64,000 nt of DNA from Cutaneotrichosporon cavernicola (Eukaryota > Basidiomycota > Tremellomycetes > Trichosporonales > Trichosporonaceae), in the NCBI RefSeq assembly GCF_030864355.1, contig NC_083394.1, positions 2,356,001-2,420,000 on the forward strand. The letters are read 5' to 3'. The notes beneath the pieces were generated by a model. It worked only from the letters and a program-made list of their open reading frames with translations, was not told where the DNA came from and ran no database searches. How positions within the stretch are numbered: the first letter of the stretch is position 1; every line of letters begins with the position of its first letter. Shown here piece after piece: positions 20,727 to 31,627 of this stretch. A program made the translations under genes and the position numbers.

Positions 20727-22676
20727 ATGCCCTCTAGGATACTTCGGGCGCCACCACCTCCACGCCGACCCAAATGCGAGTCCAGTTCACCGGCCAAATT
20801 TGTCGATGACGATGGTGCGCGACCTTTGTTCCTCGGAGCTGACATCCAGATGATGATGTTGACATGATCTTCACACCTGTTGCGAACGGTAAGCTGACTC
20901 AGGTGGTTTGAAAGCTGACAACAGGAAGGAGGATAAGCGGCGGCATGCAGGCCATTATTGGCCTGGTGGAAGAGATGCAGACCGTGGTCGATGTCGTCGG
21001 ACCTTCCTCCGAACCTGCCTCTGAGGTCGGCAGCGACGAGGAGAGCAGCGACGAAGAGGAAGACGGGGAAGCAGAACCCATAGTCCACGGTAAGGGTATC
21101 GCCGAAACCTCACTAACCTCAGTCGAGGTTCGGTTGCAGCCTGATTCTAGAATAAGACCCGAACTCATCATTGCCCAGGTCACGTACCTTCTACAGGCAC
21201 AGTTGAAGTGGGTGTATGCTGGCGAGGAGTTCACGTCGGATCTGTGGGAGCAGAGTTCAGTGCTGCTGGATAACGTGGAGCGGATCTTCGTCTCCGAGAC
21301 TGGTACGTCATCAAGTGGGGGTGCTCTGACGGCAGAACAACCTGGTCCACTGAAGGGCGATGAGGTTGAATACGATGTTCACGTATACAAGACCTCGAAC
21401 GAGGGCAGCGTGATCGAGGGTGGCTTGGAAGAGGATGAGGACGAGGACTGTCCCACAGCTGCCACTGTCATCACCTTGCCATCCGCCGAGGTCGAGGGGT
21501 TATGGGAGAAGTTGGTTTTTTGTCGGACGCGCTGACAACAGCCTCATCTATGAAGGTGGCATCAAGGAGCGATTGTTGCGGTACATGGACACGTCGCTCG
21601 TGTTTGCAGACTGTGAAATTGACACCAACGTCATCTCGTCTAACCGGTCAGTTGGTTGCGTCGTCTCGGAAGCTGACATCAGCCTTGCTCTCATGTATGG
21701 CCCAGCAGGTACCGGTAAGACATCACTATGCCGGGCACTTGCGCACAAGCTCGCTATCCGCTACGCCAGCGACAAGTGAGCCTGGTAGTTGGAGCCGACT
21801 GACGACAGATACCCCAACGGCGCCAAGCTCATCGAGATTAACTCTCACTCACTGTTCTCCAAGTGGTTCAGCGAGAGCGGCAAGCTTGTGCAGAAGGTGT
21901 TTGACCAAGTGCAGTTTTACCTGAGTGATCCTGGGTGCCTAGTTGTGGTCATGATTGGTGCGCAAAACGGTGTTTGGCTCAGTGCTGACGGGCAGACGAG
22001 GTCGAGTCGATCGCAACATCTCGAGCTGCAGCCATGAAGGGAACCGAACCGGGCGACGCAGTGCGGGTGAGCAGCAAGCTTGTAGAGTTGCAGCTCACAG
22101 TTTCTAGGTTGTCAATGCCATCCTCACCCAGCTCGATCGCCTCAAGTCGCACCCGAATGCGCTTGTGCTGGCAACTTCCAACTTAGTGGGAGGGATTGGT
22201 GAGCCATTGAGTATGAGTAGTGTGAGCTGACAACAGACGCTGCGTTCGTCGACCGCGCGGACATCAAGCAGTTCATCGGCCCACCGCCGCCAGAGGCGAT
22301 CTACTGGATCCTGTTGTCGACCTTCAAGGAGCTTAGCAAGAGGAAATTTGGCAGTGAGCGACTCGCTCCGCACGGCGACAAGCTCCTGCCATGGAAAGAG
22401 GCAGTGCCTGGTTTGCGAATTGAGCACAAGACGCGCAGGGACGAGCGCATCTGGTTATCCTCTGTCGAGCTGCGCAAGCTCGCATTGCGATGTCACGAGA
22501 TCCAGGCAAGCGGCCGCTTCCTGCGACGGCTGCCCAAGCTCGCCCACGTCCGGTTGGGGCGCCGCGCCGCGCGCCTTGGACTGTGGATGGAGGCGTTCGC
22601 GGCCGAGGTTGAGCACGAGGCGGAGAACCAGGGCTACATTGCGCGAGGCGATGGCAAACGCGCAAGGGAAGAGTAG
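20727..22676 (+). CDS. PCH2: AAA+ ATPase Pch2/TRIP13
   Basis: Remodels HORMA-domain proteins (Hop1/Mad2 class) in meiotic checkpoint and spindle checkpoint. Eleven exons: 20727-20814, 20850-20888, 20925-21089, 21123-21302, 21336-21510, 21542-21646, 21683-21775, 21809-21957, 21996-22066, 22108-22198, 22237-22676; 531 aa, in phase. The N-terminal domain has VHVEVRLQ, as in TRIP13. Walker A is GPAGTGKT (about 257-264). The substrate-loop block is LIEINSHSLFSKWFSESGKL. Walker B is VVVMIDEVES (D332, E333). Sensor regions follow (VNAILTQLDRL, ATSNLVGG, FVDRADIKQFIGPP). Introns are 31-41 nt; two of 33 nt are stop-free and frame-preserving. The N-terminal 40 residues are less certain. Its stop lies 60 bp from the convergent MIOS stop. 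Confidence 0.93.
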
Positions 22677-22736
22677 CCCGCTATCAACCGTTGTATTGCA
22701 GTCACATACTGTACAATGCATGTCAGCATCCCTAAC

Positions 22737-25700
22737 CTACAATGCGGCGCACTGGCAAGAGCACCCGGCGACAGGACAGATGTCGTGTGACGGTCCACCG
22801 TCGAGCCCGCCCTCAAACCATCCGAGGATGTGCTTGGCGTGCCCGCCATGCCTGCAGGTCTGGCACGCGACATATGCGTCCTCCATTGTGTCGGCCGACT
22901 CGTCCCTCGGCGGCCGCACGTGCAGCAGGCAAATGGAGCACCGCGGCAGCGCGTTCTGACAGTACATGCAGATGTTTGTCTGTTGTCAGCTCTCATTGTT
23001 ACAGCAAGGCTCACCCTGACGGTAATCGGGGGAGGGTCCATCTTGCCCTTGAGCGCGTTTTTGCGCTCGAGCATCTCCTGCGTCTGCCGTGTAAGCTGAC
23101 GCTGGCAAACTCTGCAAACGACGACGGTTTGGATAGCGTTAATTGGGTCGTCGTGCAGCGTTCTACGCTCGGAAATGGCAGCGACGTCGAACGAGCAGCG
23201 CGTGATCCATGCCAACCAAGAGTCGAGGTAATTCCGGTACGCGTCCTGCCACCTGTCGAGGGCGAGCACCTCGCCCGCGCTCAGATGTAAACGCGGGAAG
23301 AACGAGGCCAGCAGCGCGGCAGTCTGTACGTCGCCTGTGCGGTCTACAAAGCGCTGAAGCAGCGCTACGCCGGCACTCGTGAACCCCGTCAGTACGAGGC
23401 CTGGGAGCGAGCCGAGCGTCGTACACCGCCGCAGCCGGTTGCGGAGGAATTGCGTCAGGTCCCGGTCCTCGAGGTTGCAGACGGCGACGGCGACGCGATC
23501 GAGAAGCGGCAGGCTCTCGTCGTATAGGATGCCGTCCCAGTTCTCGCCAGCGATGCGGGCAAGCACGGCACGGATGTACGGGTCGTCGACCTTGTCGATC
23601 ATGCCCCGCCAGTGTTCCTGGAAGAAGACGGATCCACGCTCGGCACGCGACTGGGACATGAAGCCCGCAATGGTCGCGCCCATGAGCCGGTGTCTCTCGT
23701 CTGCTGTCAGTTCTGCCCAGACCAGTTAGCTCACCATCCGAGCGCATCAGGATCGTGATCGCCGGTCCTTCCTCGCCGGCGAAGAACGCCCAGCACGCAG
23801 CCTTGGTGCGCTGCTCATCGTCGACGAGGCGGTGTACCTCGGCCATGGTGTCGTACGCCATGTTCTCGCCGCATACGGCTAGCATCATGCGCCGCTGAGG
23901 CATCCTGTCCGTGTGGGGGAGACGGTGGGCCCCAGGAGCCGCAATGTGGCTCTGTAACGTGCGCGTGGCGTTCAACCTCGTGATTGCCGCGTTGTATTCG
24001 GCATCAAACTCTGCCGGTGCGCCGCGTCGCGGCGTGCTGGCGCCGCTCCCGGGTCCTCCAGCAGCACCACCCCCGCCCCGCAGTCCACCCCACCCAGTGG
24101 CAGCTTCGACGCGCGCGTCCGCTCCAAAGAGGCCCGTCCAGATGCTCCAGACGCCCTGGTACGTGAGGTCGTACCGGCCCTCCTGGGATGCTTCAGGGCC
24201 AGTGGCGCGCACAAAGTCTGTGTAAGCTCAAAATGCAAACAAGAGAGCTTACGGTCAACAAACTCCCATATTCCCGCAATGCGCTCGGCACCTGGGAAGC
24301 GCGTAGCGACTGCCGCATTGAGTTCGAGCTATTGTCAGCACGACCTGTGTACGACTCACGCTGTCGACGCCGTATCCCTCCTCGGCGCGGCGGCGCATGA
24401 TGAACGCGGCGTCGTGGCGGAGCACGCGCCGCAGACCGTCCGGACCCGTGATCTCCTCGCCGAACTCGTACTCATCCATCTCGTCCTCATCAACCATGGC
24501 GGCCAGCGACCGGCGCGAGCCGTGCCGCCGCACAAGGCCAGGTAAATCCTTCCGCGAGCGCTGCTCCCACTGCTCACTCAAGAGTGCAGACACACGCTCG
24601 GGCGCGAGCTGGAAGCGGTTAATGCGGCGCTCGTCCATGTGCAAGGAGCGTCGGTCAGAAGCTCGTGTTGGCGAGGCCGGAGCAGCCGGTGACGGGACAC
24701 GCGTGAGACCTGATACCTCGGGGTCGACACTCGACACCTCCGTGGTGGCGACTACGAGGTCGGCATGTGAGCCGAAGGCGAGCTGCGTGAGCTGAGACAG
24801 GCAATATGAGCTTACAACTGGGGCGGCGGGCAGCGGCCCAACACCAATCGTGCCATCCTTGACCACGAAGACGACATCGCGGCGTGACTTGGTAGGAGGA
24901 GCGAACGTAAAGCTCAGCATCTGCTGCTTGGGCTTGACCACTGAGGTCAGCAAGCCCGTAACCCGACTCACCATGCCGCACCCCGCCGCAGTACGTCCAG
25001 TTGTCGGCCCCGTCGACGCGTTCGCCCCCGCTAACCACTTCCCAGAGGTTGGCGCCGCCCGCGCACGTACCGACGCCCAAACCAGTCTGACCAGTACCGC
25101 CAGTCCACTCGAGGGCAACAACACCAGAGGAGTCGGCTACTTCGAAAGAAGCCAACTCGACCCCGGGACGCCTAACGTCCCAGAGGCGGACGATGCTCCC
25201 TCCCTGTCCGGTCTCGACCGAGGCAAGGCGCTGCTTCTTCTGCGGGTCGGGCGTGATAAAGTGCACTGCCCGTGTGGCCCAGTGTACAGTGGCGCCGCCG
25301 CTGATGCCGCCAGAGTCGCGGGTCGGTGTGCGCAGATCATACATTCGGAGAGCTTTGTTGTTGGCACCGGCTAGGAGCTCGTGTGCGCTCTCAGGCACCC
25401 ACGCCAGTGAATGCACGGCCTCGGACGCACAGTACTGCTGGAGGTGACGGACGCCGTCGCCGGCCCGGCCGTAGAGGTTGCTCGGCTCGAGCCGCTCGGG
25501 AGGTCTCTGCCAGGTTGCATCCCCGTCAGGATCTTGAGGAAAGGCAGCGATGGCGTCGGAAATGTCCCAGATAAGTAGGGAGTAGTCGGACCGGTGTCTG
25601 TCATAGCCCGATGCTAGGAGGAGGGGGTCGGCGCTGGAGAAGGCCAGGCTGGATACCGGGCGCGAGTGCTTGACGGTCAGGAGGGCCGAATTTGTTGCCT

Positions 25701-26106
25701 GGTCTCCGCGGAGGGGAACGGCGAGAGACGACGGAGAGAGGGTCAGGATCTGCGTGCGGCCTGTCGACAGGCCGAGGGCGAGGAGGTGTCTCTGCATTGG
25801 GTTCGGGGACCATGCCAAGGCCTGATATTAGCGCAGTCTCCAGACGCGGACGGTAGAGCTCACCTTTATGCCGGCGCTGATCTCGCTATGTAACCCGACC
25901 ATGTTCATGATTTCCGCCTGGTGTCAGCTATCAAGTACACCATAAGTTGGCGGCTGTTGGCACCACAAACAAACCTCGCTGTCCCACTCGAACATCTTGA
26001 CGTCGCCTGAGCCTCCTGCAGCGCCCTGCCCCGCGGCAGCGAACCGCGGACGGCGGACATTACCCGCGAGCGGGTCGGCGAGGACGATGCGGCGCGGCTC
26101 GCCCAT
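22737..26106 (-). CDS. SEA4: GATOR2/SEA complex subunit, MIOS/Sea4-like WD40-RING protein
   Basis: Subunit of the vacuolar SEA/GATOR2 complex that controls TORC1 in response to amino acids. Nine exons: 25975-26106, 25864-25917, 24972-25821, 24816-24940, 24360-24782, 24253-24328, 23735-24217, 23015-23700, 22737-22979; 1,023 aa, in phase. The N-terminal half is a WD40 propeller (segments near VSSLAFSSADPLLLASG, LLIWDIS, VRLWDVRRPG). A helical solenoid follows. The C-terminus is a zinc module: CRVCQRQL, then ICMYCQNALPRCSIC, and CQTCRHGGHAKHILGWF, ending CPVAGCSCQC, which is the MIOS RING pattern. Introns are 31-57 nt. One intron (24783-24815) has two usable acceptors. Starts 182 bp from VMA21 on the other strand. 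Confidence 0.9.
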
Positions 26107-26288
26107 TGCTGTTGTGGATGAGACGAGTCAAGTGGGAGACAACGCTACGGCCGGCGTTGAATGGACGTCACCCCTCATGGTTGGGGTCGGAGTTGCAGCG
26201 ATCTCCGTGAATGGGGATGTTGACATGATGGCAACGCAACGGCTGAGATTCAGGTGCTGTACGTTGGACTTTCAACTTGAAAATCACA
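26107..26288. promoter_or_regulatory. Short divergent promoter, MIOS/SEA4 and VMA21
   Basis: Only 182 bp separate the two divergent start codons, so regulatory sites must be shared or overlap. No TATA box is evident. Confidence 0.5.
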
Positions 26289-26914
26289 ATGCCTCCTTCT
26301 GGAAAGATGGCGGTCGCGCCGCAGCAGGAGGGCATCCAGCCGTGAGTGGAGTAAGTGGGACAAGGTAGTAGGTGACCACGCAACACTTGGCGCTTTGCTC
26401 AACGTTCCTCAGCTAGTTGTCCGTTGAGTTCATGGCTGACCTCAGACGTGTCCTCGGCAAGCTCATCACGTTCGCGCTCCTCATGGCCGTTGTGCCGATA
26501 GGGATGTACTTCTCCTCCCTCAACTGGCTGTATGATGGTGAGTGGTGAAGCGTTAATGAAAGGCCTGGAGGCGGTTTAGTCGTGGCGGGGAGGAAGGTGG
26601 AAGAGTAGGGCGTGGACGCTTCCACGCTTTCCAGGTATCAAATCCCGGTGCCGTCAGGCAGCTAGCAGCACACCTCTTGTGTGTGTGGGCGGGAGAGGGA
26701 GAGGGGGAGTTGGGGGGGGGGGGGGGGGGGGGGGGACGGGGGGGACGGGGGCTGGCTCTGAACTGTCGGCGCAAAACTGACATCAGGCAACACTACCTAC
26801 GCGGCCCTCACCGCCGTGGCCGCCGCCAACATCGTGCTCGCCGGCTACGTCTACCTCGCGTTCGCAGAGGACGCTGCGGAGCGCACCGAGGCCAAGGAGA
26901 AGAAGGCCCAGTAA
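26289..26914 (+). CDS. VMA21: V-ATPase assembly factor Vma21
   Basis: ER membrane chaperone for the V0 sector of the vacuolar proton pump. Three exons: 26289-26341, 26446-26537, 26787-26914; 90 aa, a normal length. Two transmembrane hairpins: LGKLITFALLMAVVPIGMYF and, after the luminal DGNTTYAAL loop, AANIVLAGYVYLAF. The C-terminal end is AKEKKAQ, which fits a dilysine-type ER retrieval signal (KKXX-like: K-K-A-Q). The second intron is 249 nt, far longer than its neighbours, and holds a long G run. Confidence 0.9.
26712..26758. repeat. Poly-G tract within the second VMA21 intron
   Basis: About 24 consecutive G bases from 26712, followed by interrupted G runs (ACGGGGGGG, ACGGGGG) to about 26751. 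The tract is on the coding strand inside the intron and could form G-quadruplex RNA. Confidence 0.9.
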
Positions 26915-27037
26915 TGTACACTACACTGTATGCATATCCACATGACGAGCTACATATCTGTCTCGGTGTCTGTCAACGCCACTGCCTCTGTCGCCGTACA
27001 GTGGTGAGCGCTGCGTGCACCCAAGGGACAGCTCAAC

Positions 27038-30000
27038 CTACAGCAGCGGCGTCTCAGCGTGCGCTAGCTCGTCGATACGCTCGTGGTCGACGAGTACGCC
27101 GTGAGCGACCACAACATGGGGCGCATCGCTAGCGCGGAGTGGGATATCCGGCGCGTAGTCGTCGTGCCCGTTGTCCACAATCTCCTCGAGGTCGCCGTTC
27201 ATGCTGCGGCCACGGCGGGGACGCAACGCCTCAGCAGGCGGCGGGACAGCTCCCGGCTCGGCCGTCATCCACGGCTCCTCCCAGAGCTGGGAGACGCGCG
27301 GACGGCGTGCAGGGTCGCGCTTGAGGAGGCGCGCAACGACGGAGCGGACGGCAGGCGTACCGACGCCTTCACGCCAGCCGTATTCACCCTTGGCGATGCG
27401 GTGCATCGTGCGCCGGCGGCTCTCTCGCTCATCGCGCTCACCCTGCGCTGATGCCGTGCTTGCCGTGCTGCTCGCGCGTCCGCGTCCGTGGGCAGGCGGT
27501 GCGCCATCCTCGAAGGGCAGCTCTCCGGCCACAAGCGCGTACAGTACGACACCAAGGGCCCATGCGTCCGTCTTGCGTCCGTCATAGACATTGCCCATGA
27601 CGACCTCGGGCGCCGCGTACGCCTCGCTGCCGCAGCGAGTGTGCAGAAGGGGAGAGCTGGGGCGGATAAAGCGCGCCAGGCCGAAGTCGGTCAACTTGAC
27701 AAGCGGGACAGAGAGCTCCTCGAGTGGCACGGAGCCCGTCGACGTCGGAGGGAGCGAGAACGGGTTAACGGTGAAGAGGATGTCTGATATCAGCTCTGTA
27801 CGCCGGTATGAAAACTCACTCTCTAACTTGATATCGCGGTGGATGACCTCGACCTCGTGCAGCCACGAGACGGCGCGGCAAAGCTCTCCAAAGATACGGC
27901 GGACGAGGCCGTATCCATCCGGGTCGTTTGGTCCGGGGAGGAGCATGCGGGCGCGGTTCGCGTCAACCTCGACAAGGGAGAACAGCTCGCCGCCCTGCAG
28001 TCTCTCGAGTACAAGGCAGTGGTGCGACACCGTCGAGAAATGCGCGACGTAGCCCACGACGCCCTGGTGCACGAGGTGACGCAGAACTTCGACCTCACGG
28101 TAGAACGCGCTGGCGTTACGCGAGCTGCGTGCACATGCTTTGCGGTCTACCATCTTGACAGCGCAGACGCCAACAGAATCTGGGCTGGGGACGGGTGTGA
28201 CGCCCTCCTGTGCCAGCTTGGCGGCACTTTGTGTCACTGGCTGGGCAGACCAGACGGATGCAAAGGCCCCGAAGCCCAGCGACTGCATAATCCGCCACGT
28301 CCCTGGATCCTTCGAGCTCTTGATGGGGAACGTGTCGTCGTCTTCCACTGGCACGAGGACATCGCCGACCTGGACTGGACGGCATCCAGGCTCCGTGTGG
28401 TGCGCCTCGCGCGTTATGTGCGACTGTCGCCAAACTCGAGCGACCGTTGGCCGCTCGCGCGAAGCAGCGGGAGGGGAGAGGTGTGACGACAGCTCTCGGG
28501 TGGGAGAGGGCGACTGGGCAAGTACTGGGGGTGCAGGACCAGTGACGGACCGAAGGGGCGTTGGAGCGATGAGAGTCGGCGAAGTCGGGGAGGAAGCGAA
28601 GACTTCGGTTGAGGAGCCAGGTGGACCGGTCGCGACTCTGCTGCGCGTGGATGGCAGGCCGCGTCCGATTGACGGTACACGGCCAAGCCCAGTAGCCCAC
28701 TGTGAGGTGCCGCTAGTAAGTCCAGTAGGACTTTCCGCCAGCGGGACAGGTGGTACAGGGAGCGACTCTCTTATCGATGTGCCAAAGAACGCGTCGGTCT
28801 TGGAGCTCGATGACAACGCTGGGCTCACCGCCCTATCGTTGAATGGCGTGCTCGCCAAGATGTCAAGATCTCTGGTTGAAGGGCTTGGCGGTACGGGCGA
28901 TGCAAAATGAGGGGTCCCCAGACCGAGGCCAGCCGCCGTGAAGCCTCCACTGCTGAGTGGGTGTGGCGAGTTGGACAAGTCGCGAAATTCGCGCACAGAA
29001 CCCTCAAAGCCGGGGAGCGGCGAGGGCAGGGGCTGTGGAATGTTCATTGACAACGACAAATCCAAGCTCGTGCGTCTGCGGGTAGGGAAGTTGTCTCCTG
29101 GAGGCGAGCGCGAGGGAGTGGGCGAGGGTGGTGAGAGCGCGGGCGGAAGGTTGGTGTATGACGAGATGGGAGACGGGGCGTCTTCAAGGCTGCCGATGCT
29201 GCCCAGAGACGCATCACGGCGGTGATTGTCGACCAAGTTGCTAAGTGAGCGGCGAGGCGCCGGATCGGGTGGGCCGAAGCAGAGGTCTCCACCGCCTACG
29301 AACGCCTTGGTGCTCGCCCACGCCGCGTCCGCTTTCGAGGCCGTCGCGTCCGAGCCCAGAGATGCAAGCGACTCGAGAGTGAGAGTGCTGCCAACGAGCT
29401 CGCGAAGCTCTTCGAGAGCTTGGGGTGTAAAAGTCGAGGGGAGAGGGAGTGACTTTGGGTCAAAGTTGCGGCAGACAATGAAGGCCTCTAACCATCAGCT
29501 CAGGACTAAACAAATAGGAGAAGCGCTGGAGCCTCTTGACGGAAGAACCCGCTTGCGATGTTGACCGCAAAATACGTACCTCCGCTTCCCTTACGACTGC
29601 TCCTGGGTTTGCGTACCCAGACGCCACCGTGCCGGCCGAACGCATCAAACCCAGATGCTGGCGACGAGGCAGATCCGGCAGAAAGGGCGTTGCCGGTTTC
29701 GATCGCCTCCACGTCCACATCATCGAACTCTGCCCACTCGTCGTCGGGGCCGCATTCGCCAGCCTCAGGACCAGGGAAGAAGGCGCGAAGCTGCGAACGC
29801 AGGACAGATGCCTTGGGGTCGAGTGGCGAAAGGAAGATCTTGAAAATGAGCGTGGCGTGAGGAGCCATGAGAGTGAGTGCTAAGGTGAGGGCCTTTGGTG
29901 TAACGGGATATATGTAGCAAAATAGAGACGATCGGTGGGATTGTGAGGTATGTCAGCATGCTTTACAGTAACGCATAGCATTGACTCACTGCGAGGATGA

Positions 30001-30899
30001 GTTGAGAGTGAAGATATGCGTCCAGGTCGTGGACACCTGTGACTGCGGCGTGAGTATGTGTATATGTGTGAATGTGTGTACGTGGGTGGACAGTGCTGTT
30101 GGGGATCTGCTAAGAAGAACCAAACAGCCCACAGAAGCCAGGCACTCACCATCCGGCGCACCATCGCAGATGACCAAGTCAGCCTTGCGGTCGCCGAGGG
30201 CATCGAGTACAAGGGGTACGGTATTTGGTACGGTAATGTCGGCTTGAAGGGTCGTGATACCAGAGAGTGGGGCCTATAGTTAGCCTCCATGGCCCACGTG
30301 AACAACTCACCATGGGCTGAAGGTCAATGCTCACGACCCGGTTTTCGCCTGCAGCCGTTCCGGGACTGGCGTCAGTTTGTGTCCATATCCTTGTTCTAGA
30401 CCGAGTCATGCCATACGCAAAGGCTAGTGCCAAGTTTGCGATGCTGCGACATAGCTTTGATGCTGTATGAAAATCGAGGATTGTCTGCCTGTTCCCACCG
30501 CGCATCATGACTTCGTGGGCTTGGAATGGGGCACAGATTCTACGCGAATCATGTTCAACATACCTCAAACGCTTCCCAAGAACCTGCGACCATGAGCCAG
30601 GCGCAGCACACAGGTCGACGGCAGTGCTAACCCCGCGAAAGAGGTCAAACTCCTCATCTGCTGTCAGTGTCACATTCCATCTTTGTCGTCTTCAGACGTA
30701 CCGAGGTGCAGGAGTTTGTAGGCGGACCGGGCGCGATAACCTGAGGTCAGCTAGGCGAAGAAGAGGGGAGACGAGTACGAGTTGGTGTCGTGAGAGGATT
30801 TGGGACATCCGCCTCTAGACTGTGCGCAGACTCACCGTCGCTCTTGCCCTTGCGGTAGTAGACGTCGCGCTTGTCGACGGATGACTTGGAGGATGGCAT
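27038..30899 (-). CDS. Trm7 tRNA 2'-O-methyltransferase fused to a Ser/Thr protein kinase
   Basis: One continuous gene model of nine exons: 30836-30899, 30702-30740, 30564-30657, 30311-30365, 30150-30273, 29990-30042, 29580-29892, 27820-29487, 27038-27783; 1,051 aa, in phase. Residues 1-320 are an FtsJ/Trm7 methyltransferase (anticodon-loop ribose methylation). It has [43 protein letters not shown] and EAFIVC, and the K-D-K-E tetrad as K30, D121, K161, E248. Residues about 320-630 are Ser/Pro-rich linker. Residues about 640-980 are an intact kinase: glycine loop [21 protein letters not shown] (spliced at 27784-27819) and DFGLA, then APEV. No stop separates the halves. Two separate genes remain possible if a hidden promoter exists, but both domains sit in one frame of the 1.67-kb exon 8. 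Confidence 0.8.
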
Positions 30900-31627
30900 G
30901 ACGCTGTTTGGTTTGGCTCGGGTGACTGCCCTCTGGCACACCGCCGACACCTTTCGTGCCTCTGGATACGGGCCAAGAGCCAGCAGTAGTCTGCAGTATG
31001 GTCACTGGCTGAATGACTGGCGCAGTTGGGACTTGCGCACGAGCTAGCAGCTAGTGAGGATGGTAGATGACGAGGATGGTAGATGGGAGACGAAAATTGG
31101 ATGCCGAACAATGAGTCAGGTCCGGATGGATGCGAGAATGGGGCGCCGCGAGTGGGAGATCGGAGAGTCGCAGAGATGAAGAGGTTGAGAATGGAGGAGT
31201 AAGAGATGATGCAAGGGTTGTTGACGACGAGTAGCGTAGTGAATGAAACAGAGCAGACAGGTACCTCCACTGACTCAATTGATCTGAATGGCGCAGTCCA
31301 ATCGTCGACAGTGCTCAATCAATCTTGTTGCCCTACTCTTTGCTAAACACTCGTCTTGTCAGCCTTCTGCAGGGCCCGATCTCATCCTCCGTAGTACTGC
31401 ACTCTGGTTACTCTGGACCACGATGAGATCGGAACGCATGCACAGCGTTAGTTTGTGCCAAGACAGTCCGGATGAGACAGGTCACTCTCCTAATTGGCAG
31501 CACGCAAAACATAATGATCGGGATTGAGGGTAATGGCTGTTCATTCCAATCCTTAGATGAGATGACCAAATAGTGCGAAGCCTCAACGTCATAGTTTACT
31601 TTTTTGGCAGGCCCAAAAGTGCAAGAC
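30900..31627. other. Intergenic, promoter side of the Trm7-kinase gene
   Basis: No supported coding sequence. Several Asp/Ser-rich or CT-rich open frames on the minus strand lack motifs. Confidence 0.45.

Noticed and set aside
29226..29236. Separate kinase gene starting at the TTG near 29236
   Set aside because: TTG is not a normal start in fungi, and the frame is open upstream into the Trm7 C-terminal sequence. The first in-frame ATG is about 190 bp further into the linker; a fused product explains the data better.
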